Of a stretch of 64,000 nt of DNA, positions 9,514 to 21,007 are shown one piece after another (position 1 is the first letter of the stretch; every line of letters starts with the position of its first letter). The notes beneath the pieces are model-generated. The model did not search any database. It worked only from the letters and a program-made list of their open reading frames with translations, and was not told where the DNA came from. This DNA is from Armigeres subalbatus. Its lineage: Eukaryota > Arthropoda > Insecta > Diptera > Culicidae. Both the position numbers and the translations under genes were made by a program. The stretch spans positions 420,124,283 to 420,188,282 of the forward strand of contig NC_085140.1 of assembly GCF_024139115.2 (NCBI RefSeq), in the 5' to 3' direction.

Positions 9514-12479
9514 AAGATATTTTGTGCGCATTGGCTCTGATTTTATTTTCGATGCAGGACAATCACGTGATCATCATAATGCTCAGTTCTGTTTTGTGCG
9601 ATCAGTAAATCGAATTATTACTGCGCGTTCGATTGCTCGTATTTATTAGTGTTCATTTTAATGATTTAAAAGCTCTAACGGCCACATCACTTATCTGTCT
9701 GTATCCAGACCCAACGATATCTGTCTATTATCAAATGTTCCTTCCGGTGATTTTTGTGGATACGCAGAGCTACTCATTGAGTTGCTGGTAACTTGCATGG
9801 GGACAATGATTGACTAGTCCAAGTCAGTTCATTTGATTCATTGTGCAAATTCATTGATTCTGGTCAATCACGGGGTAGCAACCATAGATATGTAACGTAT
9901 ATTGAACCTTCATCCAAGACGACAGTTAACTGTTAACGCAATTGCGAGTAGTATTACGACGACAGTGGAACAGAGATGATTAACTCTTGTGTTATGTACA
10001 CTATAAGTGTAGAAGGCCAGTACAAAGGATAATGGAGGAGAACCTGCTATTACGTCTCACGAGACTTTGAACAGCATAGACCAATTCGCGTAAAATAAAG
10101 TTGCTGTTAAGTCAAACAATAACCCTTAAAAATTATTACTTCCTGCTCTGGCTCCCCTTCTTAAATTTGTTTCCCATTGTTTGATGAGAAAATTAACATC
10201 CCAAATCGAACCTTCATTATTCTATTAGCGGAACCATTCCCCTTGAACGGCGCACGCTTTACAGAATTGGCTTTAATGTATGGTTCATTATCTCATAAAG
10301 ACCACTTTTGTGCGCCTCATCCATTTCGGTACTCTTATTTCTACAAACTCGAACAAAGTACGAAGCAAAGAGGAGCGGCATGAAGTGCTCCCGAAGTTGC
10401 TGGCTCACTTAATGGGGGCATTAGCCAATTTGCCTAATTATAGTAATGGTAACGATCGAAGCTAATTGAAACGACAAATTGTAAATTGGCAATGTTGTAC
10501 TTGGCAATGTTGTACTTAAATTACCAACGGACCTAATGATTAATCTCTCAATATTTTGGATAACTTGTCATTATTTAAATTAGCTCCTGTAAAAATGGTA
10601 ATGTTTTTATAATTGGAATGCTTAAGACATACCCAGAATTGGTTGCTTATTAATTTCGTAAATCAGATGCCATTAATTTGACGATTGGCGCCTCCGGAAA
10701 TGTGTAATCATCAACGGTGGATGGTGATTTCAATAATCAAAAGCAAACCAAACACTCAATTATGAGCGGAATCGTGGAACACGGGTCACCAAGTGAATAA
10801 ATTGATCTAATGTTCGACGGAACTAGTTTACGTAGGCAGGCAGCACATGGTCATGTGAGCATATCATTTGTAGTGCTGTTTTGATTTTTCATGCATATTT
10901 TTCGGTGACTGGCTTTGATTGACATAAAACGTGTCTTAGGTCCGGCGGCAGGTGGGTGAGTCCATTTTAAATGTATCCGCGACTGTAACGAACTGAGGAA
11001 CCTCCGTGACAGGTAGAGAAAGGTTCGAGAAAACCAATCACTGGGAACAAATTTGAACACTAGATATGTGTTCAAGTTAGCTCCGTCTTCGTCAGCAGCG
11101 AGGTCGGGGTCAGGTCTGAAGTTATTTAGGTATTTACTTTTGATCACTTCATTTCGATGAAAATGTGAATTTCAATGAGCTAACTGGAACCGATGAAAGA
11201 CCTGCTGCTGCTGGGATTAAGTAGACTGGGTAAACATGGGCCACAGCAAATGTTTTTTTGGTCATGGTTTATAATGTGCGAAGATTATAGGCTGCTAACA
11301 AAATGTTGATTTGAATAACAAATACGCATCAGCGGTTTGTCAAACAATGTCAATGGAATGGTGTTGAATCCCGTTGACCTAATGGTAAATAGAAGAAATC
11401 GGCACCACTTGAGATTGGTCGATCATTTCCGTTGATTTACCGATTATGTTGAAATGAGAGGACCATCATATTCGCAATTAAAAATCAGAAAAAAAAACAA
11501 CTAGTTTGGTGATTTAAGTTGATAACCTGGGTCCTGGACTGGGAGTACAGACATTGGAAACAAAAATCAGATTATGTTTTTGAACAACTTGTATTTTTGT
11601 TGATTTGAAATATCTACGATGGTTAACCTGTTCGATGAAACTCAACGACGATGAAGTATAACTATCAGCAGGTCAAGTTGATCTAACCTGAAAATAAAAA
11701 GAAAAAAATTAATCAGTTAGATACTCTTATAACTTACACAGTTTTTTACAATCGAAGCTACACATGATCATAAATTAAATTTAATTGACGTTAATACCAC
11801 AGCTTGTATTCTATCGTACGATAATCGAAAACAGTAGATTTTATCAATTCCGAACTCTTGCTTGTTGTCAGCCGAAAAGGTCAATCGATTGAATCGTAAA
11901 ACATATTCAACATTACTTCTACCATTCCTACTCCGACCATCGTAGTTGTCGTCGACTCTCCCACTATTCACCGCAAATTTAATAATCCGTATTTGACGGT
12001 TACCGTACCAAAGAAAACAAACTCCTAACGTGTCTCTCGATTAGATCTGCTCTATTAAGCCATTCAAACCAGATTATTATACCATTTCGGAGCATTTCTG
12101 TCCCCGTTCCCTCTGTCGTTGACGCAGTCCCCCAAATCTTGGGATCACGTCCTCAATTTATTGTCGGCATAGTGTGCGTAGTTGTTAATAAACCGTATAT
12201 CTCACGGTTGTCATGTTTTCGTCTCTCCATCATTTGATATAAAAATGGATTGTTTCCATGTCCAAGATAAGCTCCCTTCCCATCTGCGGCAATCGTCAAA
12301 CGTTGAGCCTTCCAGCATTCGGCAGCACGGAGGCTTTGGAGAATTTATTGGAAGCTTTGTATCCCTTTTGTGTGTCACGATCTATTCAAGCGTTCGACCA
12401 CGACGATAGAATCAATCAAAGCGCTAACACTGCATAGGAGCTTCACCTCCCGTCCACGTTGTTCTGCATTTAGTGGATT
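9514..12479. other. 3-kb low-repeat stretch without a supported gene
   Basis: Near-neutral composition with short open frames only: 68 codons at 10177, 98 codons at 10851-11147 (minus), 67 codons at 11768 (minus) and 75 codons at 12182. None shows a family signature, a convincing start context or paired splice sites. A GC-richer patch near 12080-12420 could be an exon or a regulatory block, but this cannot be decided here. Confidence 0.4.
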
Positions 12480-12553
12480 CAATGTGCAGGAAATTTTGAC
12501 GTAGGACTACGTCTGTGTTTTCTATACCGGGGTACACTTTGCGATTGCAAAAA
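12480..12553. repeat. Isolated fragment of the ~110-bp repeat
   Basis: Contains ttttgacgtaggactacgtc, with the intact palindromic core, then tgtgttttctata and ggtacactttgcgattgc. This is a single unit 7 kb away from the arrays, so the unit is dispersed as well as tandem. Confidence 0.8.
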
Positions 12554-12824
12554 TCGAGGAGCGTCACGAAAATATGATAGACTATGATCGTTAATATCTC
12601 AGCAGTTCCTGTTTTTTTAACATTCGGTCAAGAAAGATGCAATGATTTTAGGGTAACAGAAGCTAATGTTAGCCTTGTATATAACTTTTCTCATCACGCA
12701 TTTTTATCTACAATTCAGCGTGTAAAAAAGTGTATCAAGCATAATTTAGTTATCTTATGCTAGATTTATGCACTTCTTCAACCGATAAACGCATTGAACT
12801 TGCGTGAAAAACACAAACCAAAAG

Positions 12825-13105
12825 ACCCTTCGGTCAAATGACCAATTCGGCCAAATGACCTAATTCGGCCGGATGACCTTTTCGGCCAAAAGACATTTAG
12901 CCAGATCCCGAGCAGCACACATGTTTCACATAGGCTACTGCAACTCATATGTGACCAGATTTAGTCACAATCAAGTTGCTGCTACTATTTTTGTCTGACT
13001 TGTGCTGCTTGGGATGGGTTTCGGCCTAATGGTTTGTTTGGCCTAGTGGCATTCGGTCAAATGGATTTCGGCCGAATGGGTTACGGCCAAACGACCCTTG
13101 CCCCT
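12825..13105. repeat. TTCGGCCAAATGACC minisatellite
   Basis: Degenerate ~15-bp units (ttcggtcaaatgacc, ttcggccaaatgacc, ttcggccggatgacc, ttcggccgaatggg) on both sides of the insertion at 12908-13013. Confidence 0.75.
12908..13013. mobile_element. ~106-bp MITE with CMRAGCAGCACA ends
   Basis: Inverted ends CCGAGCAGCACA and TGTGCTGCTTGG surround a conserved interior (tatgtgaccagatttagtca, caatcaagttgctgc). A second copy of similar length is at 54988-55092. Each copy interrupts a different tandem repeat, which defines both boundaries. Confidence 0.75.
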
Positions 13106-13781
13106 TAATAGTACGTACACAAAAAAATATATTTTTGTTTGTTCTATTTTTTGTACATTTCTAAAACTTGAATATGTTTTTATCATGGCTCATGCGTGTG
13201 GTCCTTCACATGCCACGTAACAAAATGGTTTTTAAATCTAATGTGATATTATTACCTATAAAAGCGACGTTTGATAGTCTTACATAACACAACGTGTAAT
13301 ATTATTTTGAACAATCTTGGAACATCTGAAATAGCTGGTTCATACTCTAAGAGTATTATCAGCAATGATTGAAATTGTGAGGGTATGCATATGCATGTAT
13401 AGATGATTTTCTTAGAAAGCAGAATAACTATCAACCTAATTGAACAAATAATATGTTTATAAATTATTTTATCTGTCAAGGAAGTTAGTTCCAGTTCTTG
13501 AACACGTCCCCATGCATTAACTCACTTAATAGAATAGAAGTAAATTAGTGCCCTCATGGGAATAGTGTTTCTTAAAATTGAATTTGCGACAAAATATTTA
13601 GTTTTTCAATGAAGTTTACGGTAAGTTTAGTTCCAATCCACTTGTCGGTGACACATTTTTTACTGAGGAAAACAAATAGCAGCGTTATTAAAATTAGGAT
13701 ACATTAATTTTAATATCTATTGAAATATTTTAATTTAATTTATGTTGTTATTTTTTCAGTTAATCAATATTTATTTGATAC
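13106..13781. other. AT-rich stretch, no gene seen
   Basis: No recognisable coding frame, RNA gene or repeat structure. Confidence 0.45.
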
Positions 13782-13988
13782 TAGCAGACCCGACGAACTT
13801 CGTTTCGCTGATTTAATTGATTTATTCTCTGATTAGTTATCGAGTTATGCAGAAGGGGTTTCAAACCATCTTAAGTATCTTACCAAGCCCCAAAAACCTC
13901 TGCATACAAATTTTCGCGACGATCGGTTCAGTAGTTTCCGAGTCTATAAGGTTCAGTCAGACAGAAATTCATTCATCATATAGATAAT
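13782..13988 (+). repeat. Dispersed arthropod repeat (ACTAGCAGACCCGACGAAC type)
   Basis: Starts actagcagacccgacgaac, contains cgatcggttcagtagttt and ends at cattcatcatatagata. This head and tail belong to a repeat type common in arthropod genomes. From memory it resembles the 3' region of a LINE or a derived SINE, but I cannot assign the class. A diverged copy in the opposite direction may lie at 20100-20440. Confidence 0.6.
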
Positions 13989-14109
13989 AGTTATGGTCCA
14001 TTTCCTGGAGTTCTTTCAAAAATTCATCACTGGAATCTACTAGAGATTAAAACAGGAGTTCCTTTTAATATTCTTCTAAGAAGTCTTACTGGAATTCCCT
14101 TAGAAGCTT

Positions 14110-14164
14110 TTTTTTTTGTGTCTTTATTAAGGAGACTTTCAGCCCGAGGCTGGATCATCTCCGG
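14110..14164 (-). mobile_element. 55-bp hairpin retroposon with 13-bp target duplication
   Basis: On the minus strand: CC, then a two-tier hairpin (outer GGAGA/TCTCC, inner CAGCC/GGCTG, loop TCG), then TTAATAAAGACAC and an A run. A perfect 13-bp target duplication, CCCTTAGAAGCTT, lies at 14097-14109 and 14165-14177. Target duplication plus poly(A) shows insertion by target-primed reverse transcription. The insert holds only a hairpin, a polyadenylation signal and the tail. It could be an extreme 5' truncation of a longer LINE or SINE, or a small retroposed RNA. The related copy is at 51235-51270. Confidence 0.82.
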
Positions 14165-14177
14165 CCCTTAGAAGCTT

Positions 14178-14702
14178 ATTCTGGACAGCCACGCATATCA
14201 GGAATAACAATATTATGAACCTAAGATAAACCTCCGATCTGTTTTCACAGGGTTCTAGTACTAATCATCTCCTTTCAGGAAAGCATGCGATCAAAATATT
14301 CTATCGGTGAAAATTCAAGAAAATTAAATTTCAAGATTTTGCAGGGTTTAGATAAATAGGTTGAGATAGGAAAAAAATGTCGAAATTCAATTCCGCATAA
14401 TTTTTCGTGAAATAACTCACTGTTATCTGATTGGCTGGAAAGGGTTGTATTCATCATCCCCATTATTTCCTATTCAAAATACGCCATACGTCGGACTATG
14501 GGCTTAACAGTTATGGCCAAAATAATAATGTATAGAAAAATAACTTTTCTGATATCTTTACTCATCCGATGTACCCGGAACAAATTGCGTCCGACGTGGA
14601 ATTCCAAAATGGGTATAAATGGATTAACAAATAAGGACCTATCTACCTATCAGTAATATTTTAGACCTTTCTTGTATGCTTTTTAACTCTTATAAAGGCA
14701 TG
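14178..14702. other. No gene seen
   Basis: AT-rich. A stretch near 14490-14610 (aaaatgggtataaa and similar) resembles internal M1 family sequence but lacks its ends. Confidence 0.4.
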
Positions 14703-14996
14703 TGGGCCCTCCTTAGCCGTGCGGTAAGACGCGCGGCTACAAAGCAAGAGCATGCTGAGGGTGGCTGGGTTCGATTCCCGGTGCCGGTCTAGGCAATTTT
14801 CGGATTGGAAATTGTCTCGACTTCCCTGGGCATAAAAGTATCATCGTGTTAGCCTCATGATATACGAATGCAAAAATGGTAACTTGGCTTAGAAACCTAG
14901 CAGTTAATAACTGTGGAAGTGCTTAATGAACACAAGCTGCGAGGCGGCTCTATCCCAGTGTGGGGATGCAATGCCAGTGAAAAGAAGAAGAAGAAG
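14703..14996 (+). mobile_element. Feilai SINE, full length
   Basis: TRNA-like head (ttagccgtgcggtaagacgc, gggttcgattcccgg), body (gcataaaagtatcatcgtgt, aaaatggtaacttggct) and an aagaagaagaagaa tail. Perfect 9-bp target duplication AAAGGCATG at 14694-14702 and 14997-15005. Same layout as the copy at 8600. Confidence 0.92.
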
Positions 14997-15005
14997 AAAG
15001 GCATG

Positions 15006-15873
15006 AAAAAGGCATCATCACCGCTATGAGGAGAGCTTTACACTGACCGAGATCATGCAAATATATAATATTAGCTTTCATATTTTGAAAACAATAACTA
15101 CTAGAGCAAGAGGGAATACATTTAAAACACTTTAATATCCAATACTTTCAACTGCACTGATCTATGGGTTGGGAGAACTTTGCATATTACGGAAATAACC
15201 AGAAAAAGTAACTCAATCATATTCTACGAATAACAAATACATGTTAATTCAGTTATTATAATACGGATATTATAGTACACAATAACAACATGGTTGAGGT
15301 ATTTATCTCCTATAAACACAATTTAAACCGATTTAGTCACCGCAACTTTCATATAAATTAATAAAGTCGTGTCACAGTCATTGTAACTTATCTATGACGA
15401 GTATCATTTAATTATCAAGTTATGATATATGTATGTATGTTATTACCTCTTGCTCTGGTTTTGATGAGATTTTCAGGACTGTAAGACCCACTGACTAATC
15501 TTTATCAGTTGCCAGGTGCCATAGAAATGTGAAATCAGTAATTGCCAAATTTGCTTACCAAATGAAAAAAATATAAGCAACAATGGTAATTATATTTCTG
15601 TTGTGAATGCAACTTGTGTTCAAAAAACATTAGATGGCATTCTTGTCGAATCTGGAATCAACTAATGGATAGTCAGATATAATCATTATCTTGAAAATGT
15701 CTAAATAGTTATCAATTCGCATAACTATAAAGTTTATATATTAACATAATTTCGTTCGTTAGCAATTTGGTCATATTCCCTAAACCATTTGTCACAATTC
15801 CGGAGCACCGAAAACTTGTTACAGAGTGGCTATTGAACCTCGCGGTCTAGAAAATCTCTACGTAGTCATCGTC
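15006..15873. other. AT-rich stretch, no gene seen
   Basis: No open frame above 60 codons, no tRNA-like sequence and no clear repeat. Confidence 0.45.
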
Positions 15874-16003
15874 TTAGGGGCAAACCAAAGTAAATGCGAT
15901 GCGACGCGACTCACATATAAGAAGAGCAAGCATTATCAATGAGCTGTCAAATTGCACTGTCGCGTCGCATCGCTCGTCGCGTTTACTCTGGCTTGCCCCT
16001 TAA
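15874..16003. mobile_element. ~130-bp MITE with TTAGGGGCAARCC ends
   Basis: The left end TTAGGGGCAAACCAAAGTAA is matched by the reverse complement of the right end (gtttactctggcttgccc, then cttaa). Pairing continues through gatgcgacgcgac for roughly 36 bp with a few mismatches. No coding capacity. The target duplication is short and T/A-rich, not resolved. Confidence 0.78.
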
Positions 16004-16379
16004 ACAAAATCAAAAATACGATACCCAATCCATATTTGCATGGTTTCGATTGATTCCAAAACTAACCAATTCCCCCAACATATTCTAAGGAAGTCAGTCC
16101 ACATTAAGATCCTGAAAATCTCTATAATCATCGTCTTGAAAAACGACTTTCCATGATTTCGATTATCAATTCGTTCATATTCCCTTAATCAATTCCACGG
16201 AAACGACCATATATCTGAGAATTCCTTGCGGATTATCGACATATAGCCCGCATTGGACTAGTGCTAGTTCCTGAAGAAGGCATAAACAATATTCAAAGCT
16301 TACGTCTCAAATAATGAAAAGCATCAGTGGAATAAATGCATTTTCCACCAACCTCGGAATTCCGGAATATGGAATAGAT
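16004..16379. other. No gene seen
   Basis: AT-rich DNA between a MITE and the 12-bp repeat array. Confidence 0.4.
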
Positions 16380-17155
16380 ATTTTTCGGAACTTAACCGGA
16401 AGTTCCTCCAGAAAATCCTCCGCAAGTTCCTCCTAGAATTCCTTCAGGAATCTCTTCGTAAGTTCCTCCAGGGATTCTTCCAAGGACTCCTCCTGGAAGT
16501 CCTCCGAAAGTTCCTCCAGAAATTCCTCCGGCAATACCTCCAAGAATTCCTCCGGAAGTAATTCCAGGACTTTCTAGGAGAGATTGACTATGATGGTGTT
16601 ATTTAGGGTTATGGCTTTCAGTCCTCTTATGCTCAAAATATTGTATTTTTATCAAGGAGTTAACTAAGTCCCGTTTTATTGTTTACATTTGTTCTTAACA
16701 GCGTTATTCCAGGAATTTCTCCGAAAGTTGCTCCAAAAATTCGACAAGGACTCATAAGAGTTAGTCTAGAATTTTTTCCGTGAATTCTTTTAAAAATTCC
16801 TATGAATATCCATCTTAAATTATTAGTATTTCTTCTTTAATTCTTTCAAATATACCCACGAAATCCCCTTATTTCCTTCCTTCAGCAATTCACTTAAGAA
16901 TTCCCATAGAAATTTTCACGTCTTGTTTCCCAGAACTTCGACCAGAAAATCATTCAGAAATTCCCATGTAAACTCTTCCTGACATTCTTTCTGGAGTTAC
17001 TCCAGAAATTCAATCAAGATCTCTTCATTATTTACTTCGAGGCCTTTCCTGAAATTTCCTTTGAATTTCTTCAGAAATTCACATAGAAGCCCTCGATAGC
17101 CACCTCGTACTTTTACGCCCCGGGAATTTTCCGAAAATTTCTCCAAGAACTCTTC
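16380..17155. repeat. Degenerate 12-bp tandem repeat (TTCCTCCRGAAA)
   Basis: From 16394 to about 16580 the sequence divides cleanly into 12-mers such as ttcctccagaaa, atcctccgcaag, ttcctcctagaa and ttccttcaggaa. The period then decays and is interrupted near 16580-16700 by unrelated sequence before weaker units resume. Similar blocks are at 19126-19800 and 56390-56790. The period is four codons, but no long open frame follows it. Confidence 0.75.
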
Positions 17156-18995
17156 AGATACCCTGCCTGGATACCTGGTTGGCAACAGCGTCGATACACC
17201 TATGCCTGCCGTATTGTAGAGCTCCATAATCGTCGGTCTTGGGCAATATTTCTTCAGTTTTCCCGAACGGACAGGGTCCCCAGGTCCGATCCCACCGCGT
17301 GTAGCAAACCTGTTCGTGGCCTTCCACGAAGTCGACGGCCCTTATCTGGTTCTATGTTGAATATTGTTTTCGCTATTCTTTCTTCCGTCATATTTTGTAC
17401 GATTCACAATATTTTCTTCTTTGTATACTTGATTCATGCGTCTGCGCCACACATTATTCTCTAGTTCCCCCCCCCCCCCGAAAGCTCTCCGGTCTGCCTC
17501 TTTCAACGTCTATGTTTCATGTCCATAAAGGGCCACTGGTAGAATCGAAGTTTTGTATAGAGCAAATCTCGTTTCCGTCTGCATGTATGTTTCGGGACCT
17601 AAGCTGGTAACGTAATCCGTAAAAGGCCCTATTCGCAGCAGCAATACGTTTTTTCACTTCACGGGAAACGTCACTGTCACATGTCACAAGCGTTCCAAGG
17701 TAAACAAACTCTTCAACAACTTCAAACACATCCCCATCAAGCACTACCTCAGCACAAACACCACTAGATCAGATGGTGAGTCTGCAAGTTGTACTCTCGG
17801 AATTTATCAAGGATCATCCGCAGGCCAAACATCTGATCCGTCGTTGATCGGCCCTTACGAAAACCTGCCTGGTATTTACCAACGAAGGACCCCTCAAGCG
17901 GTCTCAGTCTGTTAAACAGAATACGCGACAGCATTGAGTACGCCAAGTTCAGAAGGGTTATTCCTCTGTAATTGGTACACGCTAGTCTGTGCCCTTTCTT
18001 ATTGATTGGGCATATAAGGGCATCCACCCAGTTCTTCATCCTCCCATATTTTCTGGATAATGTGGTGGATTGATTGATGTAGCTGCTCACTTCTGTGTTT
18101 GAGAAGCTCGATCGGGATCTCGTCCTTCCCAGCAGCTTCACTGTTTTTCTGCTAGTTTAGAGCCTTCTTAACCTCGTCTAGGTGGTTCCACAGCCGACTA
18201 TGTCTATCATACTCCTTAAAACACCTTCATTTCCACCGTTCGACAAATCTTCGAAGCGCTCCTTCCACCTTGCTGTCACCATAGTCTTGTCTGTCAGCAA
18301 ATTTCCCTCTCGGTCATTGCACATGGCGGGCACTGGCGCAGTCTTATGCCGCGCGACATTGACAATTGCGTAAAACCTGCACATATCGTTTCTATCCATG
18401 TTCTCCTGCGCTTCAGCTATCACACTTTCTTCGTGTTGCCTTTTTCCCTGCGGTGGATTCGTTTCTCTTCTGCCCTTTCTGCACTGTACCGCTCTCTGTA
18501 CGGATACGAGCCAGTAGCATTCTCCTAGCAACATTTTTCTCGTCCGTCACTCGCTGGCACTCTTCATCAAACCGACCTTTTCGTTGGCGTCGCTGTGCAG
18601 TGACTAACACTTCCTGCGCTGTTGCAGTCACATCGTCGTGAATATTTTCCCACCATCTGTTGACGTCGCCAGATCCGGTGGCATCTACTATTCGCTCGCC
18701 CAGCTTCTGGTGTTACTGTTCATCAACTCCGTCAACTGACAAGCGTTGGATATTGAAACGTATCGTTCGACGCTGGAAACGCGCACCTGAATTTTTGCAA
18801 CACATGGTAATGATCCGTACCTCTGAAATACCTTACATCTATAACATCCAAGAAATGTCGTCCGTTGATCAGCACGTGGTCTATCTGTGAGCAAGTGTCT
18901 CCACTCGAATGCTGTCAGGTGTGTTTGCGGATATTCTTACGTGCGAAGTAGGTACTGCTGATTGCCATCCCTCAAGCAGCAGCAAAGGTCTTCAG
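17156..18995 (-). mobile_element. RTE-like non-LTR retrotransposon relic (endonuclease end to ORF2 C-terminus)
   Basis: Read on the minus strand it runs from the late endonuclease (GMAISSTYFARKN, IDHVLINGRHF) through a linker (VTDEKNVARRMLLARIRTE) into the [34 protein letters not shown] and ILDKFREYNLQTHHLI. It ends with the post-RT segments DGDVFEVVEEFVYLGTLVTC, RAFYGLRYQLRSRN and DAVANQV. Frames are broken by many stops and shifts, and the catalytic FADD region is missing between about 17760 and 17750. The same family recurs at 45352-47640, and a close relative at 25100-27279. It lies inside a 12-bp repeat array. The short space after the ORF2 stop fits RTE-type elements, but the clade is an inference. 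Confidence 0.85.
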
Positions 18996-19061
18996 ATATA
19001 TTTCATCAAAACTCTTTCGGAGTTACTTGAGAAAAATCCTCTGAAATACATCTGGGAAATA

Positions 19062-19125
19062 TTTTTCAAGGATCATCCGCAGGCTAAGCATCTGATCCGT
19101 CGTTGATCGGCCCTCACGAAAACTT
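19062..19125 (-). mobile_element. Second small fragment of the RTE-like RT domain
   Basis: Caaggatcatccgcaggcta and the following ~45 bp repeat the RT segment at 17806-17870 (GFRKGRSTTDQMFGLRMILD region) with few changes. It sits 1.2 kb away in the same orientation, as a separate insertion or a local duplication. Confidence 0.75.
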
Positions 19126-19822
19126 CTGTCGGAATTCTCAAAATTTCTTAATTCCTCTAAAATTTAAAAAAAAATCAAACAAAAAATTTTTTTTGATGAT
19201 TTTTCCAGGAATTCACAGCAACATTTTAAAACATAAACCCCGGAAATTCTTCGAGAAACTCTCCTACTTTATCTTTCAGAAATTCCTCCATCAGTGGCGT
19301 AGCCAGAAAATTGGTCTGGGAGGAGGTTTTCTGAACATCATCTGAAAAAACTGTCTCTGTGGGGGTTTTATCTCCAAACCCCTCTACCCCTCCCGTGGCT
19401 ACGCCGCTGCCCTTCATGAATTCTCCCCAAAAAATCCACCATGAATTTCCCCGGAAATTACTTCATAAATTCCTCCAGAAATCTCTTTGAAATTTCTCCA
19501 AGAACTGCTCCATGGAGTTCCTTTTTCAGGAATAATTTCCTAAGATTTTTTGAGGAATATTCAAAGTAGTTTCCAAAGGATTTTCTGGAGATTTTTTAAA
19601 GTAATTCCTGAAGAAATTTGCGATGAAGTTCCTGGTTTGAGTCCCAAGAGGATTCTTTTGGATAAATTATTGACGCATTTCCCGATTTGAAATCTGAATA
19701 TCTGAAACAAATTTAAAAGAAGTTCTAAAATAAGATTATTTTCAGTAAAGTTCATAAGGAATTTTCAGAGGTAAATATTTTTGAACTAATGTTTGGCTGA
19801 GAAAATGTTGAATCGGAAGGGA
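19126..19822. repeat. 12-bp-period degenerate repeat, second block
   Basis: Phrases such as aattcctccagaaatctctt and gaatttccccggaaattact continue the TTCCTCCRGAAA pattern of 16380-17155 in decayed form, interrupted by a MITE at 19292-19409. Confidence 0.6.
19292..19409. mobile_element. hAT-type MITE (CAGTGGCGTAGCCA ends)
   Basis: 118 bp with inverted ends CAGTGGCGTAGCCA and TGGCTACGCCGCTG. CAGYGGCGTAGC is a classic hAT terminus. The flanking 8-mers tcctccat and cccttcat agree at 6 of 8 positions, consistent with an old 8-bp hAT target duplication. Confidence 0.8.
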
Positions 19823-20097
19823 TCTTCTTCTTCTTCTTCTTATTTTCATTACATCTCTCACTGGGACTCGCCGCCTCGCTGCTTAGTGTTCATTCAGCAC
19901 TTCTACAGTTATTAACTGAGAGTTTTCTAAGCCAAGTTACCATTTTTGCAGTCGTATATCATGAGGCTAACACGATGATACTTCTATGCCCAGGGAAGTC
20001 GATACAATTTTCAAACCGTAAATTTCCGGAGATCGAACCCAGCCACCCTCAGCATGGTCTTGCTTTATAGCCGCGCATCTTACCGCTAGACTAAAGA
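19823..20097 (-). mobile_element. Feilai SINE, antisense
   Basis: Starts with the ttcttcttcttcttcttatt tail complement, then cctcgctgcttagtgttcat, atcatgaggctaacacgatg and the tRNA-like head near 20036-20097 (gatcgaacccagccaccc, ccgcgcatcttaccgc). More diverged than the copy at 14703. Confidence 0.85.
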
Positions 20098-20099
20098 GT

Positions 20100-20440
20100 G
20101 CCCCTAAATATACATAAAAATAAATGTCTGTCTGTCTCACCTCTATAAGCTCTGAAACTCCTTAACCGATCGGCGTAAAATTTTTGTATACGTAAATTTT
20201 TGAGGCCGGGCGGGTTCTTACCGAGGTGGTTCCTAGAGCAAGGTGGGGCTCTAGGAGAAGGGAATCCCATACAAATGAAACACAAGTTTCTGCATAACTT
20301 GACGATCAAGCAAATAAAACCATTGTGGCATGTGAAACGAACAGAAGTTTACACGTTTGCTTTGCTATTACATTTGCTACTTTTGAATACTTCATCGTCT
20401 CAATTAATTTTCGGCGAGACGGGTCAGCATTTGACATACC
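20100..20440. repeat. Dispersed repeat with tatacataaaaataaatg end
   Basis: Atatacataaaaataaatgt, ctgtctgtctcacc, aaccgatcggcgtaaaa and, at the far end, gacgggtcagc look like the reverse orientation of the repeat type at 13782-13988. Assignment is by general resemblance. Boundaries are approximate. Confidence 0.45.
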
Positions 20441-20581
20441 ATAAACAAATTACTCTGAACAGAGTACAACAAGCCAAATAATTGACACCCGGTATCATTT
20501 ACTCTGACATCCCCCAAGCAAAAACGGGCCCGTTCTGCGACTACTAATAAAATTTATTACTGATTATGTATCGACTGTACG

Positions 20582-21007
20582 TTTTAATTTCATTTATTGA
20601 ACGGCTACTCAGTCTTGCAATTATTACGAGTTTTTTATTTACCCGACGTTTCGACACGGGGATTGTGTCTTTTTCAAGGGGAAAATATTGTTGTTGTTTG
20701 TCGTCGTATGTTTAGTCTAACTTGCACCGTCTGTTTGTCTAATTGTCCGTACATGTCGTCAGAAGCACTGTTATCAATTTTCATTTTTCAAAAACTTTGA
20801 AAAATGGTATTGATAACAGTGCTTCCAAAGTCATGTACGGACAATTAGACACACAGACGGTCCAAGTTAGACTAAACATACGACGGCAAGCAACAAAAAT
20901 ATTTTCCCCTTGGAAGACACAACCCTCGTGTCGAAACGTCGGGTAAATAATAAACTCGTTGTAAAAATTGCAAGACTGAGTAGCCGTTCAATAAATAAAA
21001 TAAAATT
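20582..21007. mobile_element. Foldback element: two ~200-bp inverted arms with almost no spacer
   Basis: The left arm (ttattgaacggctactcagt, then cccgacgtttcgacacgggg and so on to ttgataacagtgc-type sequence) is matched in reverse by the right arm through to actgagtagccgttcaataa. The centre is near 20795-20800. A 13-bp word, TAAATTTATTAC-like, flanks the element at about 20548-20560 and 21001-21013, a possible target duplication. Each arm holds a small hairpin, GACAC/GTGTC, just before GAAACGTC. Similar gaaacgtc hairpins occur in Penelope-like element termini, so that origin is possible but not shown. Confidence 0.8.
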
